A stretch of DNA of 64,000 nucleotides from Lytechinus variegatus (Eukaryota; Echinodermata; Echinoidea; Temnopleuroida; Toxopneustidae): the NCBI RefSeq assembly GCF_018143015.1, contig NC_054743.1:41992922-42056921 (forward strand), given 5' to 3'. Under the pieces are notes generated by a model that was not told the DNA's origin, did not search any database, and saw only the letters and a list, made by a program, of their open reading frames with translations. Positions 22,736 to 35,600 of this stretch are shown here, piece after piece. Position 1 is the stretch's first letter; each line of letters opens with the position of its first letter. A program made the translations under genes and the position numbers.

Positions 22736-23769
22736 TTATATTTATTGCTGAACATATGCGTGACCAAATTTTTTCCATCCACCCCCTACACGAGTTTTCC
22801 TAAATGTGCAAGATAACCCCCTAAGTTTTTATGGTTTTAAGATTTCCTTCCGCAATATACATGCTCAGATATGCATAGGGAAATAGTATTTCCAACTTGT
22901 GGCCACTTTGAAGAGTATGTAGCATTTGGGTGCCATTTCATGTAGCTGTTTCCTGTTTATAAGTTAAGCACAACTTTACTTCTGACCCTTTCTTGTGTTC
23001 AATCAGAAACTGCCACTTTCCTTTTTAGCACGAGAGTTATTTTCTGAATGCTAATTAAAATGGGAAAATAATGGATTTTCCATTCAGATGAAAATGCATG
23101 TTTTTGATACATAAGACTGGATTTCAACTCGGCTGATGGAAATCAAAAGGATAGAGAATCTGATTTTACACCAAAGAAATTGTAGCCAGTTGAGCTTAAG
23201 GTTGGTGTAACTTCACTCGGACAGCTTTGTGAAACGACACCTATCCCTGTGAAAAACGATTCTCATTTCGTGCATTTTCTTCAATATTGTGTTTTCCATC
23301 AATGCGTTTTATAATCAGATTTATAAGATTTTCGTCGTCTTGCATCACAGTCATGTCATTGACTGAAACTATGAATTAATAATATATCTATTTAGAAGAT
23401 TTTAGTATTATTATTAGTGTTGTTGACAGAAACGTCTGTTTTGGGAAATAAAAAAAATGACATTTTCAGCATCCCATTTTATGTAACGAGATCGTTCAGA
23501 GCCAGACATAGTATCAGTTAGACCTCCCAGGATATGTACACAGAGACTGAAGTCTTGGTTCCTCTCTATCGTATTGGCAATGGGTAAAGTATTAAGAATG
23601 AAGGAATGGTTGATTTAATTTTTGCTCTTCATTGTTGTAAGCACATACTTTTTTAGTGGAAATATTAGAACTCTAATCATTAGAGTTGTAATTTTCAAGT
23701 CAGTTGCAAATTATGTTGTTTGTTGAAAATTAATGGCGATCAGTCATATTTGACTATTACTGCCAACTT

Positions 23770-23834
23770 GTTAGGCCTTAAGGGAGGCCTAACGAGTATC
23801 AAATGCAGGACCCTTAAGGGAGGGTCCTGCATTT
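23770..23834. repeat. Twin perfect hairpins with a shared TTAAGGGA loop, unit A
   Basis: The first hairpin has arms GTTAGGCCT / AGGCCTAAC. The second, seven bases later, has arms AAATGCAGGACCC / GGGTCCTGCATTT. Both loops contain TTAAGGG. Unit B has the pair at 40879-40944 with two or three changes. The function is unknown; see findings. Confidence 0.75.
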
Positions 23835-24437
23835 TATACATGTAGGAAGAAACACCATGCACGGTCAAGACAAGTAGCAAATGAGGTTCAATAGGAAGGG
23901 TCTATACTTTTTAATATTTCTTGTTTATTTTCATCAAACATTCCATGTGCATTGTATAAAAAAAGCTCATTAAAACTGACTTTTAGTTGTTTTCTGTACT
24001 TTTCGAAACAGGCGAAACCTAACGCATGGAGGTGTGTTTTAATGTTATGTCCGACTACTGATGTATCTTGCGGGTTGTTATTTCATGTAAATGTGTACTA
24101 TTTATTATAATTTTCTGCATTATGTTCTGGGAAATTAACTCTTTTTGAGGTATAATTTAGCCTGGAGCATCCCTTTAAAACTAACACGCATACATTTTCT
24201 ATTATCATGGCACAGAACAGGGTACCCTTGCAGAGGCCGCGGGAGGGGGGGGGGGACTGGGGAGCTTCAACCCCCCCCCCACTTTTATACAAAACCGTGT
24301 ACAAAAATGTAAAATGACCATATGATTGTGTTTTTTTGCATGGTCAGCCCCCCTCCCACTTTGAAAACCGTTCCTTGGCCCTTGCCTTAATGAGGCAATG
24401 ACACTTTTTACCCTTCATGGGAATTACAGTGGTTATA

Positions 24438-25385
24438 CAGTGCATATCAAAAAAAGTTTACACTTTGAAAAAGCCCTGGGAATTAAAAAATAAACATGTG
24501 AGTAATTTTTTCATATACAATATTGGGTATGGGTCTCATTTATCCGATGAAGGTAAAGTTTTGACAGAATGTTACACTTGAGTGAGCACGGTCCATTTTT
24601 GTAAAGCTCGCAGAAATAGTGGTTTTCACACTGTGTCAAGGGGAAAGGGCGAAATCAAACTTACCCTGTGAAACATTTCTCATACATTTTCCTTGCACTT
24701 TTAGTCAATTTAAATAAAATATACATTCAAGCATTTTGTAACAATTTTGCCACCCAAAAATTATATTTTAACACTTAGTAAGCACAACCTTTACCCTGGA
24801 TCTGAGTACATAACTGAATCTGAACAAAAGTTTTTATCAGACATCTCCAGCATTTTTTCTTTAAGATATTGTTTAAAGGGTGTTACATTTCATGTTTCAT
24901 TTAATACTTGTTTCTCCACATTTTTCCCAAGCTTGAGAATGATTAACAAAATGAAAATCAAGCAGTAGCCATTTCATGTAAATCACAGCTCAATGTAAAG
25001 CACATAATTATCGTCACGATGGCCTCGGTATGTGGGGGAGTGGGGTGGGGCGCAATGCACTCTTTGAAGTGTTTCGGGCAAGGAAACAAGTTTAAAAAAC
25101 TAAAGATATCTTCACATCAACTTACTAGCTAAATTCTATGTGTTCATCATGATTAAGGTCTACTTTTATTCGCATAACTTTTACAAAGTTCTGCGCAAAT
25201 CATTTTTCACTAACTTTTCAAAAGTAAGTGCTGCTCATTCAAGCGGAAATATTTTTCGATAGTTTATCGCCATTTGCATAAATGGACCTGTACCAATGTC
25301 AAAATGTGAAAAAATCTTCAGGATATTTCAAATATATAATTTTACAGGGTTTTTTCTAAGTGTAAACTTTTTTTTGATACGCACT
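24438..25385. mobile_element. Tc1/mariner-like non-autonomous element, unit A
   Basis: The left end TACAGTGCATATCAAAAAAA, with AGTTTACACTT next, is mirrored by a right end AAGTGTAAAC followed by TTTTTTTTGATACGCACT. CAGTG ends next to TA fit Tc1/mariner. No transposase remains. The copy in unit B is 42231-43173. Confidence 0.55.
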
Positions 25386-25487
25386 AAGAGTTACAAGACT
25401 GAGACCTCTGTTTTTTATACCGTGGCTTTATTCCTTTCTATCTGTTTGATTTTTGCTTTTTTTTCTTCCCCCTTTTTCACTACTTGA

Positions 25488-25880
25488 AGAAAGATCATTG
25501 GTAAAAAAATACACTAACTCTTTAGAACGTCTTCAATACCTTTTTGAAGAATTCGAGAAAATTAAAGGAAAAACTTAATATTTTGTGGATGGGTCATGAT
25601 AATGACAGACCTCAGACACAGTTGTTTGGGAATTAGTTCAGCATATAAGAATTTTAGGTGTTTACTTTTCTCTTAATGTTATAATAAAAGAGGACATGAA
25701 TTTCAAAGAAATACTTAGTAAAATAAAAAGATTCTTGGGTTGTTGGTGGAAACAGAGATCTCACACTTATGGGGTAAATTCATTTGTTAAAAGTATATGC
25801 ATTGTCAAGCTTAAACTTTGTTTCGTCATTTATAGTGGTTCCTCAGTGGTATATTTTTTTTTTAGTAATCTTTTATTCTC
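25488..25880 (+). pseudogene. Decayed LINE reverse transcriptase fragment, unit A
   Basis: Plus-strand frames read LERLQYLFEEFEKIKGKTN, then FKEILSKIKRFLGCWWKQRS, and further on a NFVSSF-like string. They match, in order and with several stops and shifts, the stretch after the active site of the full LINE at 26450-30225 (IEKTFEKFEKISG ... YKEILSKIKNLLNWWKQRD ... FVSSLTPVPPW). It is an old relative in the opposite orientation. The copy in unit B is 43275-43665. Confidence 0.65.
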
Positions 25881-26229
25881 TTCTCTCATAAAACAAAATT
25901 GAACATAGTAAAATATAACATTCATTACAAAGTTTGATTTGAACTTACAAATATTATGGTTACATTTGACAATTCTTAACAAAAATGAATTTAAATAATG
26001 TCATAAATAAATTCTAAATCAATTCAATTTGTTGTAAGTGTCTGATGTACATTCTTTTCTCTTACATTTTTATATATACATAATACATATGTTAATTGAA
26101 GAAAAACAAAGTGCAGCCTAAAATCGAATTATTCACCATTTATCACAAAGAAAACTCTGTAAACATGGTAAAGAAACCTGTAAGTTTATCAAAATATAGG
26201 ATTTATGAGAAAAGATTTACTATCTTCGG

Positions 26230-26390
26230 ACCTTCCCGCACACTCACATCCCACCCCCATCACACTCAAAACCGATTCACGCACAAACACCCCCTGCCCA
26301 CACACCCTAACACACACACACCCACACCCGCACACACACCCTCACACACACATACCTCCACCAGATCAAATGCATTTCATCTGTCCGCAT
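26230..26390. repeat. AC-rich microsatellite-like tract, unit A
   Basis: CACACA and CACACCC runs fill about 130 bases next to the 3' end of the LINE. The copy in unit B is at 44016-44176. Histidine/threonine/proline-rich frames across it are low-complexity artefacts. Confidence 0.7.
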
Positions 26391-26449
26391 AAGTGTTAAG
26401 GCAGCTGTCATGAAAATAAGTGCCATGCATTTATTAAAAACAAAAACAA

Positions 26450-29400
26450 ATGGATTCGGAGTGCCTCGTCATCATGAAGTATGAAAATTGTCCCACTTCC
26501 TCAGGTGACCGGATAATTTTCCACGTGCCTCTGCTATTCTTTTTTCCTCCTTTTCATTTTCCAATATCTTTTTCCTTATCTCTTGAGGGGTTGGGGGTCT
26601 TCTTTTAGCCTTACTATGCTCAAATATCATAAATTTAATTAGAAAGATAATATGATTTAGTAATTGTTCCTTCCCTATATCAAAAACCTTAACTCCAATA
26701 TGAATATCCTACCAATTAACATTTTCTATTTGACGTAATTTAAATAAACAACCACAGTCTTTCCATAAAGTTTTTATGTATTCGCAGGTGAAGATATGTG
26801 CTCATATGTCTCTTCACATTTTCCACAGAACGAACATAGATTATGTGTTGATAATTTAAATCTAAACAAATATTTTTTAGTATATACAAGTTCATACAGC
26901 AATTTAAATTGAAACTCCCTTAACTTGCTATTTAAGGTAGCTACCCTAGGTCTTAAAAATATTGTATCAGTATCTTTTTCAGAAAAGTCATATATTCTTT
27001 CAATGTTTTTAACAGCGCATGACCTCTCAGATTTCATGTTTAACAAAGCTTTATAGATTTTCTTTGATGTAACATTAGCTATTGTGTTCACATTTCCATG
27101 AAACATAAATTCGAAATTTAAAACTGTGTCCCTGCATGTGTCTGTTTTCTTCAAGAGACATTTCCACGTTGCTGGAATATTTTCATATACTGTGTGGAGA
27201 TATTCTATCTCATCTTCTTTTAATCCCATCCTCTGGAAGGCTCTAGATGATTTAAAATTACCCCTGTCATCAACTAAATGATGTATTTTATAAATATTTT
27301 TAAGAAATAAGCTTTCTTCAAATAGCATATTTCCGTCCAAACGAATAAATTTATTATTGAAGAATATCTCATTTCTTTTTGACGTTTCCTTTTTAAGCAA
27401 TATTTCTTTCGTAGCACCCCATATTTCCACCATGTTTATGTAAAAGCTTGGTAAGGACAATCTGCACAAATTTAAAGATATGTTACTAAAAAGTATTAGT
27501 AAACCTCCAAAATTACGTGTCCTATTTATAAAAAATCGTTTCCATCCTATTTTCGAATCTCCGAGTATGAGTCTCTTTAACCACATAATCCTTTGTGCAA
27601 ATACAAATAAGTGAAAATCTATCATTCTAAGCCCTCCTTTTTCGTAATCCATGCACATAATGTTCCTTTTTATTTTGTCTTTCCCATTCCATAAAAATTC
27701 AAACATTAACGTTTCAATATCATGAAAAACCCAAGGTGGTACTGGGGTGAGTGACGATACAAAAATTATTTTCGAGAGTGCAAATGTTTTCAACAATTGA
27801 ATTTTTCCCATTAGAGTGAGATCTCTCTGTTTCCACCAATTCAACAAATTTTTAATTTTGCTTAAGATCTCTTTATAATATATCCTTTCCTGTACCTCCA
27901 CATCCAATGAAAAAGTTATACCCAATATTTTAATGACTTCTACGACTTTACCAAAAGGCATACTAACGTTTTCTTCGGAGAGGGGGCCTAACAGCAAAAT
28001 AAAGGTTTTGTTTTTATTTATTCTCAAACCTGATATTTTTTCAAATTTTTCGAAGGTTTTTTCTATGTTATTTATTGATAATGTATCTTTTATGAAAAGG
28101 GTCATATCATCTGCATAAAGTATTTGTTTAACTTCAAAATCACCAAAGTGAATTCCACGTATATCGGAATTTTTACGAATCGAATGAGCTAAGACCTCGA
28201 TACATAAAATAAATAAATAGGGAGAGAGCGGGTCCCCCTGCCTTACTCCCTTTTCAACGCAGAAATACCCTGTAGATATGCTTCCATTAAAAACACTGCT
28301 TGAGGCTTTATTATATAATGTTTTATTCCACCTACACCAAGATGCTCCAAAACCGAAATGACGTAAAACATTTTGTAAAAATAAGTGGGACACAGAGTCG
28401 AATGCTTTTTCAAAGTCTATTGCCATTAAATAGCCAGGAATATTATTTTGTTTCGTATAAAAAATCATGTCGTCTATTAACCTTACTGCCTCTCCTATAT
28501 TTCTGTCTTTTATATATCCAACCTGATCAATATAAATAATTTCATGCAATACTTTTTTAATTCTTATTGAGAGAGCTTTTGCTAAAATCTTATAGTCGAC
28601 ATTCAGTAATGAAATTGGCCTGTAATTCTTAGTAAACAAAGGGTCTTTTCCGTCTTTCGCAAACATAATAATAACTGCTTGTTTTTGATGTGCCGAAAGT
28701 TCCCCCTTAGAAAAAGATTCATTCAAAGCTTCTACTATCAAATCTCCTATTATAGACCAAAATACTAAATAGAATTCAACACTAAGCCCATCGTTTCCCG
28801 GTGTTTTATTAAGTTTCATTTGTTTTAAAGCTTCCAAACATTCACCTTGAGTAACTTTTCCTTCACAAATGTCTCTTGAAGCCGGTTCTAATTCCGGTAT
28901 ATCTTGAAGAAAGGTATTTTCCATAATCTCGTGTTTTTCGCCTTCCTGTTGCGAGTATAATTTACTGTAAAATCTTTGTATTTCTTGAATTATTTCATTT
29001 TGATTAAAACTGATTTTTTCCTTCTATCATTAGTTTACGTATTACCGTTTTTCTTTTATTAGATTCCATCAGTTGAGTAAAATACCTTGTATCTCTTTCA
29101 CCACTTTCATAATATGATGCTCTAGATCTTACCTTCACTCCCTCATTTACGTAATTATAAATTGCTTTTAATTCATTTTGTTTACCTTCTAATAATTCTA
29201 TTTTTTGCCTGTCTACCTTTCCTAAAAGATCGTTTTCTAAAACCAATTTCTTTCTCCAATATCTTTATTTTTTTCTTTCCGTATCTTAGCCTTTTCTTTA
29301 GAATATTTTCTTGTAAAACTGCCAATTTTCATTTTTAGAAAATCCCAGAGAACTCTCTTATCTGCAATTTCTTCTTTAAATTCTTCCTTCAATCTTAAAA

Positions 29401-30225
29401 TTTCTTCTTTCATCTTTTTCTTAAAATCTTCATCGTTACATAAACTATTATTGAATTTCCAGTAAGAACTTTTAAATTTTAAATCAGATGGCAGATTATA
29501 GCAATGCAACTGAACTGCTGAATGATCTGGTGCTAAGGATGGAAGTATTTTACAATTTGAAATAATCTCTTCTAAAGTTTCTGATACAAACCAATAGTCC
29601 AATCTACTTTGCATGAAAGGGTTCATTTGTTTCTAGGTATATTGTTTTTTAATTCCATTTCTTTTCCTCCATATATCTATCAATTTATGTCAATCAAAAA
29701 ATCATTGAAAAGAGATTCAAATTTGGAATTCATATTTTGTTTACAAGTACCCCTATAATCTAGGTCTTTATCTCGTATCGTATTGAAATCTCCTCCTATT
29801 ATTATGGGGTAATTATTCTCATTTATTCTTTTTAATGTTGTATTGAGCTTCCTCAAAAAAGTTATTTGCTCCGATTCTTTCCCACGAACTGGGAAATAAA
29901 CGTTTGCTAAAACTAAATCAAACCCCTGTATGTTGCATTTCCAAATTATAAACCGACCTTCTTCATCAGCAATGACTTTTAAAACTTGGGCATCTAGCTT
30001 AGCATCTACAAGTATACTAACTCCTTTACTATGACTCGTACCATGACTGAAATATATATTTCCAACCCATTGTTTTTTCCACCTCTCTTCGATATCTTTC
30101 GTACTAAATGTCTCCTGTAAAAATACAATATCTGAACGTTTATCACGACACCAATCAAACATTTTTCTCCTCTTTGATTCTTCTCTTATCCCTTTTACAT
30201 TTAGAGAGACGAAATTACAATCCAT
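26450..30225 (-). pseudogene. L1/Tx1-like LINE, ORF2 remnant, unit A
   Basis: On the minus strand an apurinic-type endonuclease starts at ATG 30225 (MDCNFVSLNVKGIREESKRR, LQETFS, GGDFN, RLDYWFVS, DHSAV). Reverse transcriptase follows (KNYRPISLLNVDYKILAKAL, DFEKAFDSV, GVRQGDPLSPYLF, active site YADD). A C-terminal CSFCGKCEETYEH finger is near 26800. Frames are 30225-29680, 29626-29237, 29246-29004 and 28924-26774. It is broken by a stop and shift near 29630-29690, a shift near 29240, one extra T in a T-run near 29013 that unit B lacks, and a stop at 26774. A decayed C-terminal domain continues to about 26450. No ORF1 is recognisable upstream, so the copy is probably 5'-truncated. Confidence 0.85.
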
Positions 30226-30259
30226 GGATATCTTACTAGTGCTACACTCCATATAAATT

Positions 30260-31660
30260 ATTTATAAGTAATAATATACTTGTCCACATTTTACTGCTTC
30301 TAAATACTGACGGCGAGGCACTTTCAAATACACATCTGCTATCCTTGATCCTAACATCATTTTCACTGAGACGTCCACACCCATGCGGACAGAGAGGTAC
30401 ATAAAAAACAATAACCATACCTTCCCCACAAAGACATACCTCCCAATTCACACACAACAAAGGGAATCGCCATAGTGTCGTAAGCATTAGAACTTAACCT
30501 ATAATTCCCGTATTCGCCGCCCCCCTCCCGACACCTAGGAAAATGAATTTAAACAACAAAACGAAAAAAAAACATTAAAATGAAAGGAATCAAATGCCAA
30601 AATGTAAAAAAGAAACCAATGCAAATATATGAGACATAATAAAGAATTGAAATTAAATACCAAAATGATTTGAACTAATATCAAGTATCTGTCATTCTTT
30701 TATATATTATTTACAATATCTTTAATAAACATGACATGCACGTTTCTAAAAAAAGAATAGATTTCATTTTTTTCAAAAAAGGGCATCAGACCCGAGAGAT
30801 TATGACCTGCACCCGCTAACGATCCCTTTCCATTCTCACTATAAACCCCATGTCAGGGACTGCTTCCCCTTTAATAATTGTATCCCATTAAAAATATTTT
30901 CGATACAATGATTACCTTTCAAAAAAGCACAATTTTAAATAGACGACATCTTCGCATTCATGAAAGTTAGTTTTCCCAGGGTAATAATGAGGCGAAGTAT
31001 TAATAAAGAATTAATTATAAACAAAAAATGCCTGAAAGGCCGTTTTGTCAACGGTTTCCTGACTATATCTTAATCGAAATATAGGACATCCCCCTACAAT
31101 AAGCAATGATAAGTAAGTATACATAAGTATATGCCGAGGTTGAAAGATCACATTTGGATTTTTATGGTCAGGAAAAGATCGGATAAAGAGAATTATGTAC
31201 CAGGATTACTCACAAGGTTTAAAAATGATGAATCTAAGTTGCTTATAAAGATTACTTATTAACAATTACTTTACAGGAAACGGGATGCAAGATGGAAGCT
31301 GTATTTTGATGTTTGTTTTCGATCAGGGGGGGGGGGATTTCTGTTTCTATATGTAACTTTGACACTTCGAAATTAAATTTAAAAATGCCCCCATTTTATT
31401 CAGAAATGATGAAGGCTTGGCAAGATCTATTCAGAGGAGGCTAACCCAATTGTATTCAATAATCATAATATTTGTATAAGAGGTAAAACAATTTTTTATA
31501 GTGATTTTCCAACAAATAGGCAATATGCAACATGATATAGACAAGTGCAGGGGGGGGTGACTTCGCCACCTCCACCCCCATGAGAGGGTTAGGCCTTGAT
31601 GTGCTAACCTCGTTTTATGTAGCAGATAGTTAAAAGGCAGAGGTAATTGTAATTGCAATT
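30260..31660. other. AT-rich sequence upstream of the LINE, unit A
   Basis: It is shared with unit B (48040-49460) at near identity. It could include the LINE 5' leader or ORF1 remnants, but I see no diagnostic motif. A minus-strand frame at 30487-30242 has no recognisable product. G-tracts occur at about 31326 and 31551. Confidence 0.4.
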
Positions 31661-31667
31661 AATTTTT

Positions 31668-31905
31668 AGGGGAAAATGACACACAAAAAATGCAGTTTTT
31701 ACTTAAAATCTCAGCCAAATGACTTACTTATCCCTTATTAATAGCACCAAATTATAGGAAATACATACTATTAGTCTATGAAACTGCATACAAAAATGCA
31801 GTTTTTACTTAAAATCTCAGCCAAATGACTTACTTATCCCTTATTAATAGCACCAAAATATAGGAAATACATACTATTAGTCTATGAAACTGCATACAAA
31901 AAGCG
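31668..31905. repeat. Local repeat of a roughly 100 bp block, unit A
   Basis: A block beginning AAATGACACACAAAAAATGC and reaching AGCACCAAATTATAGGAAAT occurs at 31675, in shortened form at 31793, and again at 32097. Unit B has only the last one (49708-49797). Two extra copies therefore arose in unit A after duplication. Confidence 0.75.
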
Positions 31906-32473
31906 ACATTTCTGAAATTTGAGTATTCAAGTTTGATACCTTATATACGTGCTAAAAGGAATGATACAGAGTTGGAATCACATGATAATAGTATATCAAT
32001 GAAGTTTTCTGGAACATTTCAAGGTAACTGATTTATTTTTCATAGAATTATGTAAATTCAGGTATTTGAGGTATTTGAACAATTTTCAATTTTGGGGAAA
32101 ATGACACACAAAAAATGCAGTTTTTACTTAAAATCTCAGCCAAATGACTTACTTATCCCTTATTAATAGCACCAAATTATAGGAAATTTATTTGTCTTTC
32201 ATATGACAATGATTTTGAGGCAATGAAATTTTTATGTTAATAATCTATGTACGAAAAATCAAATGTTCTGAATATTTTGCGGCCATTTTGAAGAAGTGCC
32301 TTCACAGGTTAATTCTCAGGATACAGCCTGGTTACCTCGTGTATTCATGTTCAGAGTAAAAAACTGTTCAAGAAGCATCATGTGAAAATTTCTAATTATC
32401 TGTGTGGCATCCTTATTGCTCAATTATAACCAGGACTATATCCAGTGCACCAAAATCTATAGCTCCATCTACG

Positions 32474-32479
32474 TTTATT
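32474..32479 (-). terminator. Candidate poly(A) signal of UGT copy 2
   Basis: AATAAA on the minus strand lies about 154 bases past the stop codon. UGT-3 has the same hexamer at 52038-52043. In UGT-1 the matching place reads ATCAAA. Confidence 0.45.
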
Positions 32480-32632
32480 GCATTATAACCAAACCGGAGC
32501 AAACTGGTTCGCTACAGTATTGAGTTTGTGTAAAAATCATTTGAATGAAATCCTTAATAAAAACATTTTGAAAATAGTGGTGCTGCCCCCGTAACAACAC
32601 TGTATATGCATGGTAATACTCTAGTTATTATG

Positions 32633-35600
32633 TCAGTCTAATTTTGTTTTCCTTTTCCCGCAGACCATCCTCCAACATAATCTAACTCCAAATGCAACCA
32701 TAAACACAATCACTGCCACTATCAGCAGAAGAAACGCCATCACATCCAGCATAAAATACTCTATTACAGAGAGTTCCATTGCAGACGATTTGAGATACTG
32801 GCCGCCATATTTGATCACATGCTCTATCCAGAATGCAGCTTGTTCTCTTGCCTGCACAGGCCTTTCTTTAATGATGGTAGAAACCGTTTTAGCCACTTCT
32901 GTGTACCTAGTAAAACAGGGAGGAAAATATTTTACAGATTATTTCTTGCTTCGTAAATATATAAAAACAAAGGACCACAAGCCACACACCTGGGGCACGT
33001 TGCATAAAACTTTTTACCTGAAAAAACTCAGGTTGCTTTTACCAGAATTTTTGCCCTGTGTTAAAGTCAATAGTAGAAATCAGACTAACCTTAGTTTTCA
33101 GTTTTTACCAGAGTTTTCTCAGGTAAAAAGTTTTGTGCAACAGGCCCCTGGTTTCCCGACTTTAATCCCAGATTTTTCAACCCTTCTTGGATGGATCACT
33201 GAAAATGTAATTATGTTCTCTTTTGGCATTCATGAAATCCTGCCTCGCAAGAGAAAGCTTTATTAAAACAGAAAAAAATCAGTGTTTGTGAAAAAAAAAC
33301 GGAACGTTTCTTATAAATGTCAAAATATATGTAATGTCAATCGTTTCGGTAAGACAGATATGTAAAAAAAAAAAGATAGCATTTGCTGCTGATGACAAGC
33401 TTGAGGAAATCGAGGAAAAAACAAGCTTGGGGAAACTGATCCAGTCCTCCATCTAGAGAAGAGTGGTCATTTGTATTTATCCATCATCCACTTAGCGGTA
33501 CTCCGAGCTTAAAAATAATCATATCTAAATTGATAAGAATGTAAATCACCTAGCAAAATTGGATCAATATGTGAAGAGAAAAAGTTAATGAACTTTCAAG
33601 TTTATCAATATTTTGTGAAAAAAGTTATATGCACGTTGTCATGAGCATTCATTTGATGGGCCTTTCTTGTGTTATATGTTTATTTATCTGTTCAAATCAT
33701 ATTATTTCAGCCTGGGATGGAATACCCCTTTAAAATAATAGTGCATTCCTAATCTTTCTGCTAATTAGAAAATGTAATTATCTTAATTTGAATATGAACT
33801 TACTTTGGATTGCTGATGACGTCATGTAAGGCGTTGTAGATTACGTCTGCACTGGCAGCCATTTTGTCTATCTTCCTGCCCATACCTCGCGCTTCGACTC
33901 TGGCTGCGACGTCGAACTGATCCCCATGAAGCGGGACGACGACAATGGGGACGCCGTGATAACATGCTTCTTGGAAGCCGTTGTTGCCTCCTTGATAGAG
34001 AAACACTCGAGTCTTAGGATGGCCTGTGAAGACAAGAAAAGATATAAAAAGATTATAAGATATGATCTTGAATATATTATCTGCTTAAAGTAATACTCAA
34101 ACATGTCTAAAGAGTGTTTAAGATAAGTACATCAGTTCATGAAAGGTTCAGGCGTATAGAATAAAGGTTGATTTTCGCCCTATTTTCTAGTCAAATGGAT
34201 CGTGGTTCATTGATTCTGTTCTAAACATGACCAAAAAGTTTGGTCAATATTCAGGGCTCGTTTTGTTTTGTTGGTTTGTTTGTGTTTTTTAATGAGAGTT
34301 GCCAGCGATAGCATTTAGAGTTCAATTAACCCAAACAAAAAAAGTTAAAAGCAAAAAAAAACAAAAAAAACCCCACGAAAATTGATGGGGGGGGGGATCA
34401 AAATCTGCATAATTGACTATATCCAGCGTTTATTCTTGTCCAAACATTTACGTCAATGGTTCCAAATATTGGTATTAATAAATCATTATATTGAGCACAT
34501 GTGTACAAGCAACAGCCGTCATCAACAATCGTCACCATTAAACACGACAGACTACCATTTCACACCCACCAAGAAGATCATTCTGAGGAACCCATGGCAT
34601 GACCTTCACATTGGAAGGAACTTTGAGTTCATCGATTGGATCCTTCATTTGCCATATCACCTTCTGCGGCAATCTTCGGAAAGCTTCGGCAAACTCTTCG
34701 GCAAATCCCGGTTGAACGATCGTGATCTCTCCGAAGTACGTGCCGAAAGTGAACAAAATAACACCATGGTCGCCTGAGCTCTCCATAAAATCTTCCAGCT
34801 CCTGAAGATGAAAAATCGGCAATGATAAAGGGATAAGAACTATCAGAAAAAAAAATTAATATATCAAACATTGAAACCGTGTACTACATGTACAGGTAGA
34901 TTTTGAGAGATATGAAACCCATATAGGTATACAAAGCAACGTTAACTCAACGGATTTGGTTGCATCATTGATACTACTTTTATTGCCAGGACGGATTCAA
35001 GTCTCCACGCGATACCATTTTAAGTAGGCCTACTGTCGCATAATAAACGTAAATATTTTGTGAGACGAAATGAATTTGATTTTCTCTTACTACCAGAAGT
35101 ATAACTTTCCTTTACTCCACTTGCTCTATACTGCAGCAAGATTTACAGTTGAAATCAATCATATTCGAACAATTATGATAGAGGCTTGGGTTGATGAACA
35201 GAGACCTTCAACCCGGAGGTCAAAATGCCTGGCCTACCCAAAACTATACACACCTCGTTAAGTTCTGCGGCTGGCCATGCTGTCAGACCACCACCGACAG
35301 GAATCACGTTTGGCGCAATCGGGAAAGGGAACTCCATGACGAAGTCAAAGTTCTGGAGATGCAAATCAGCAAGTTCATGATAAAGAGACATCTTGTAGTT
35401 AATGACATTCTCAAGCCCTGTATTTTTCCCTACGCGTACATAGGCTGGCATGGCCACTCCCCCACCAAGCAAAGCATAGACAACGGATTGTAGTAGGTTG
35501 GCCGTCCGCTGGAAGAAACTCATCCTGTTGGTGAAGCCTGTGTTGAGTTCTGGCTGATATGCCGGGTTGTACGGCGAACCGTAAGAGAACAACGCCATGC

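Larger units (their letters stand above)
22367..24110. other. Unit A spacer, no gene
   Basis: The stretch matches 38853-41217 of unit B apart from a hAT-like element found only in B. It is AT-rich and shows no credible exon. Its notable parts are the degenerate short repeats at 22640-22735 and the twin hairpins at 23770-23834. Confidence 0.6.

Noticed and set aside
23770-23834. Bacterial-type intrinsic terminators
   Set aside because: The hairpins have no T-run and the window is clearly an animal genome with spliced genes.
26096-26399. His/Thr/Pro-rich small proteins across the AC tract
   Set aside because: They are low-complexity translations of a CA-rich microsatellite, with no sign of selection.
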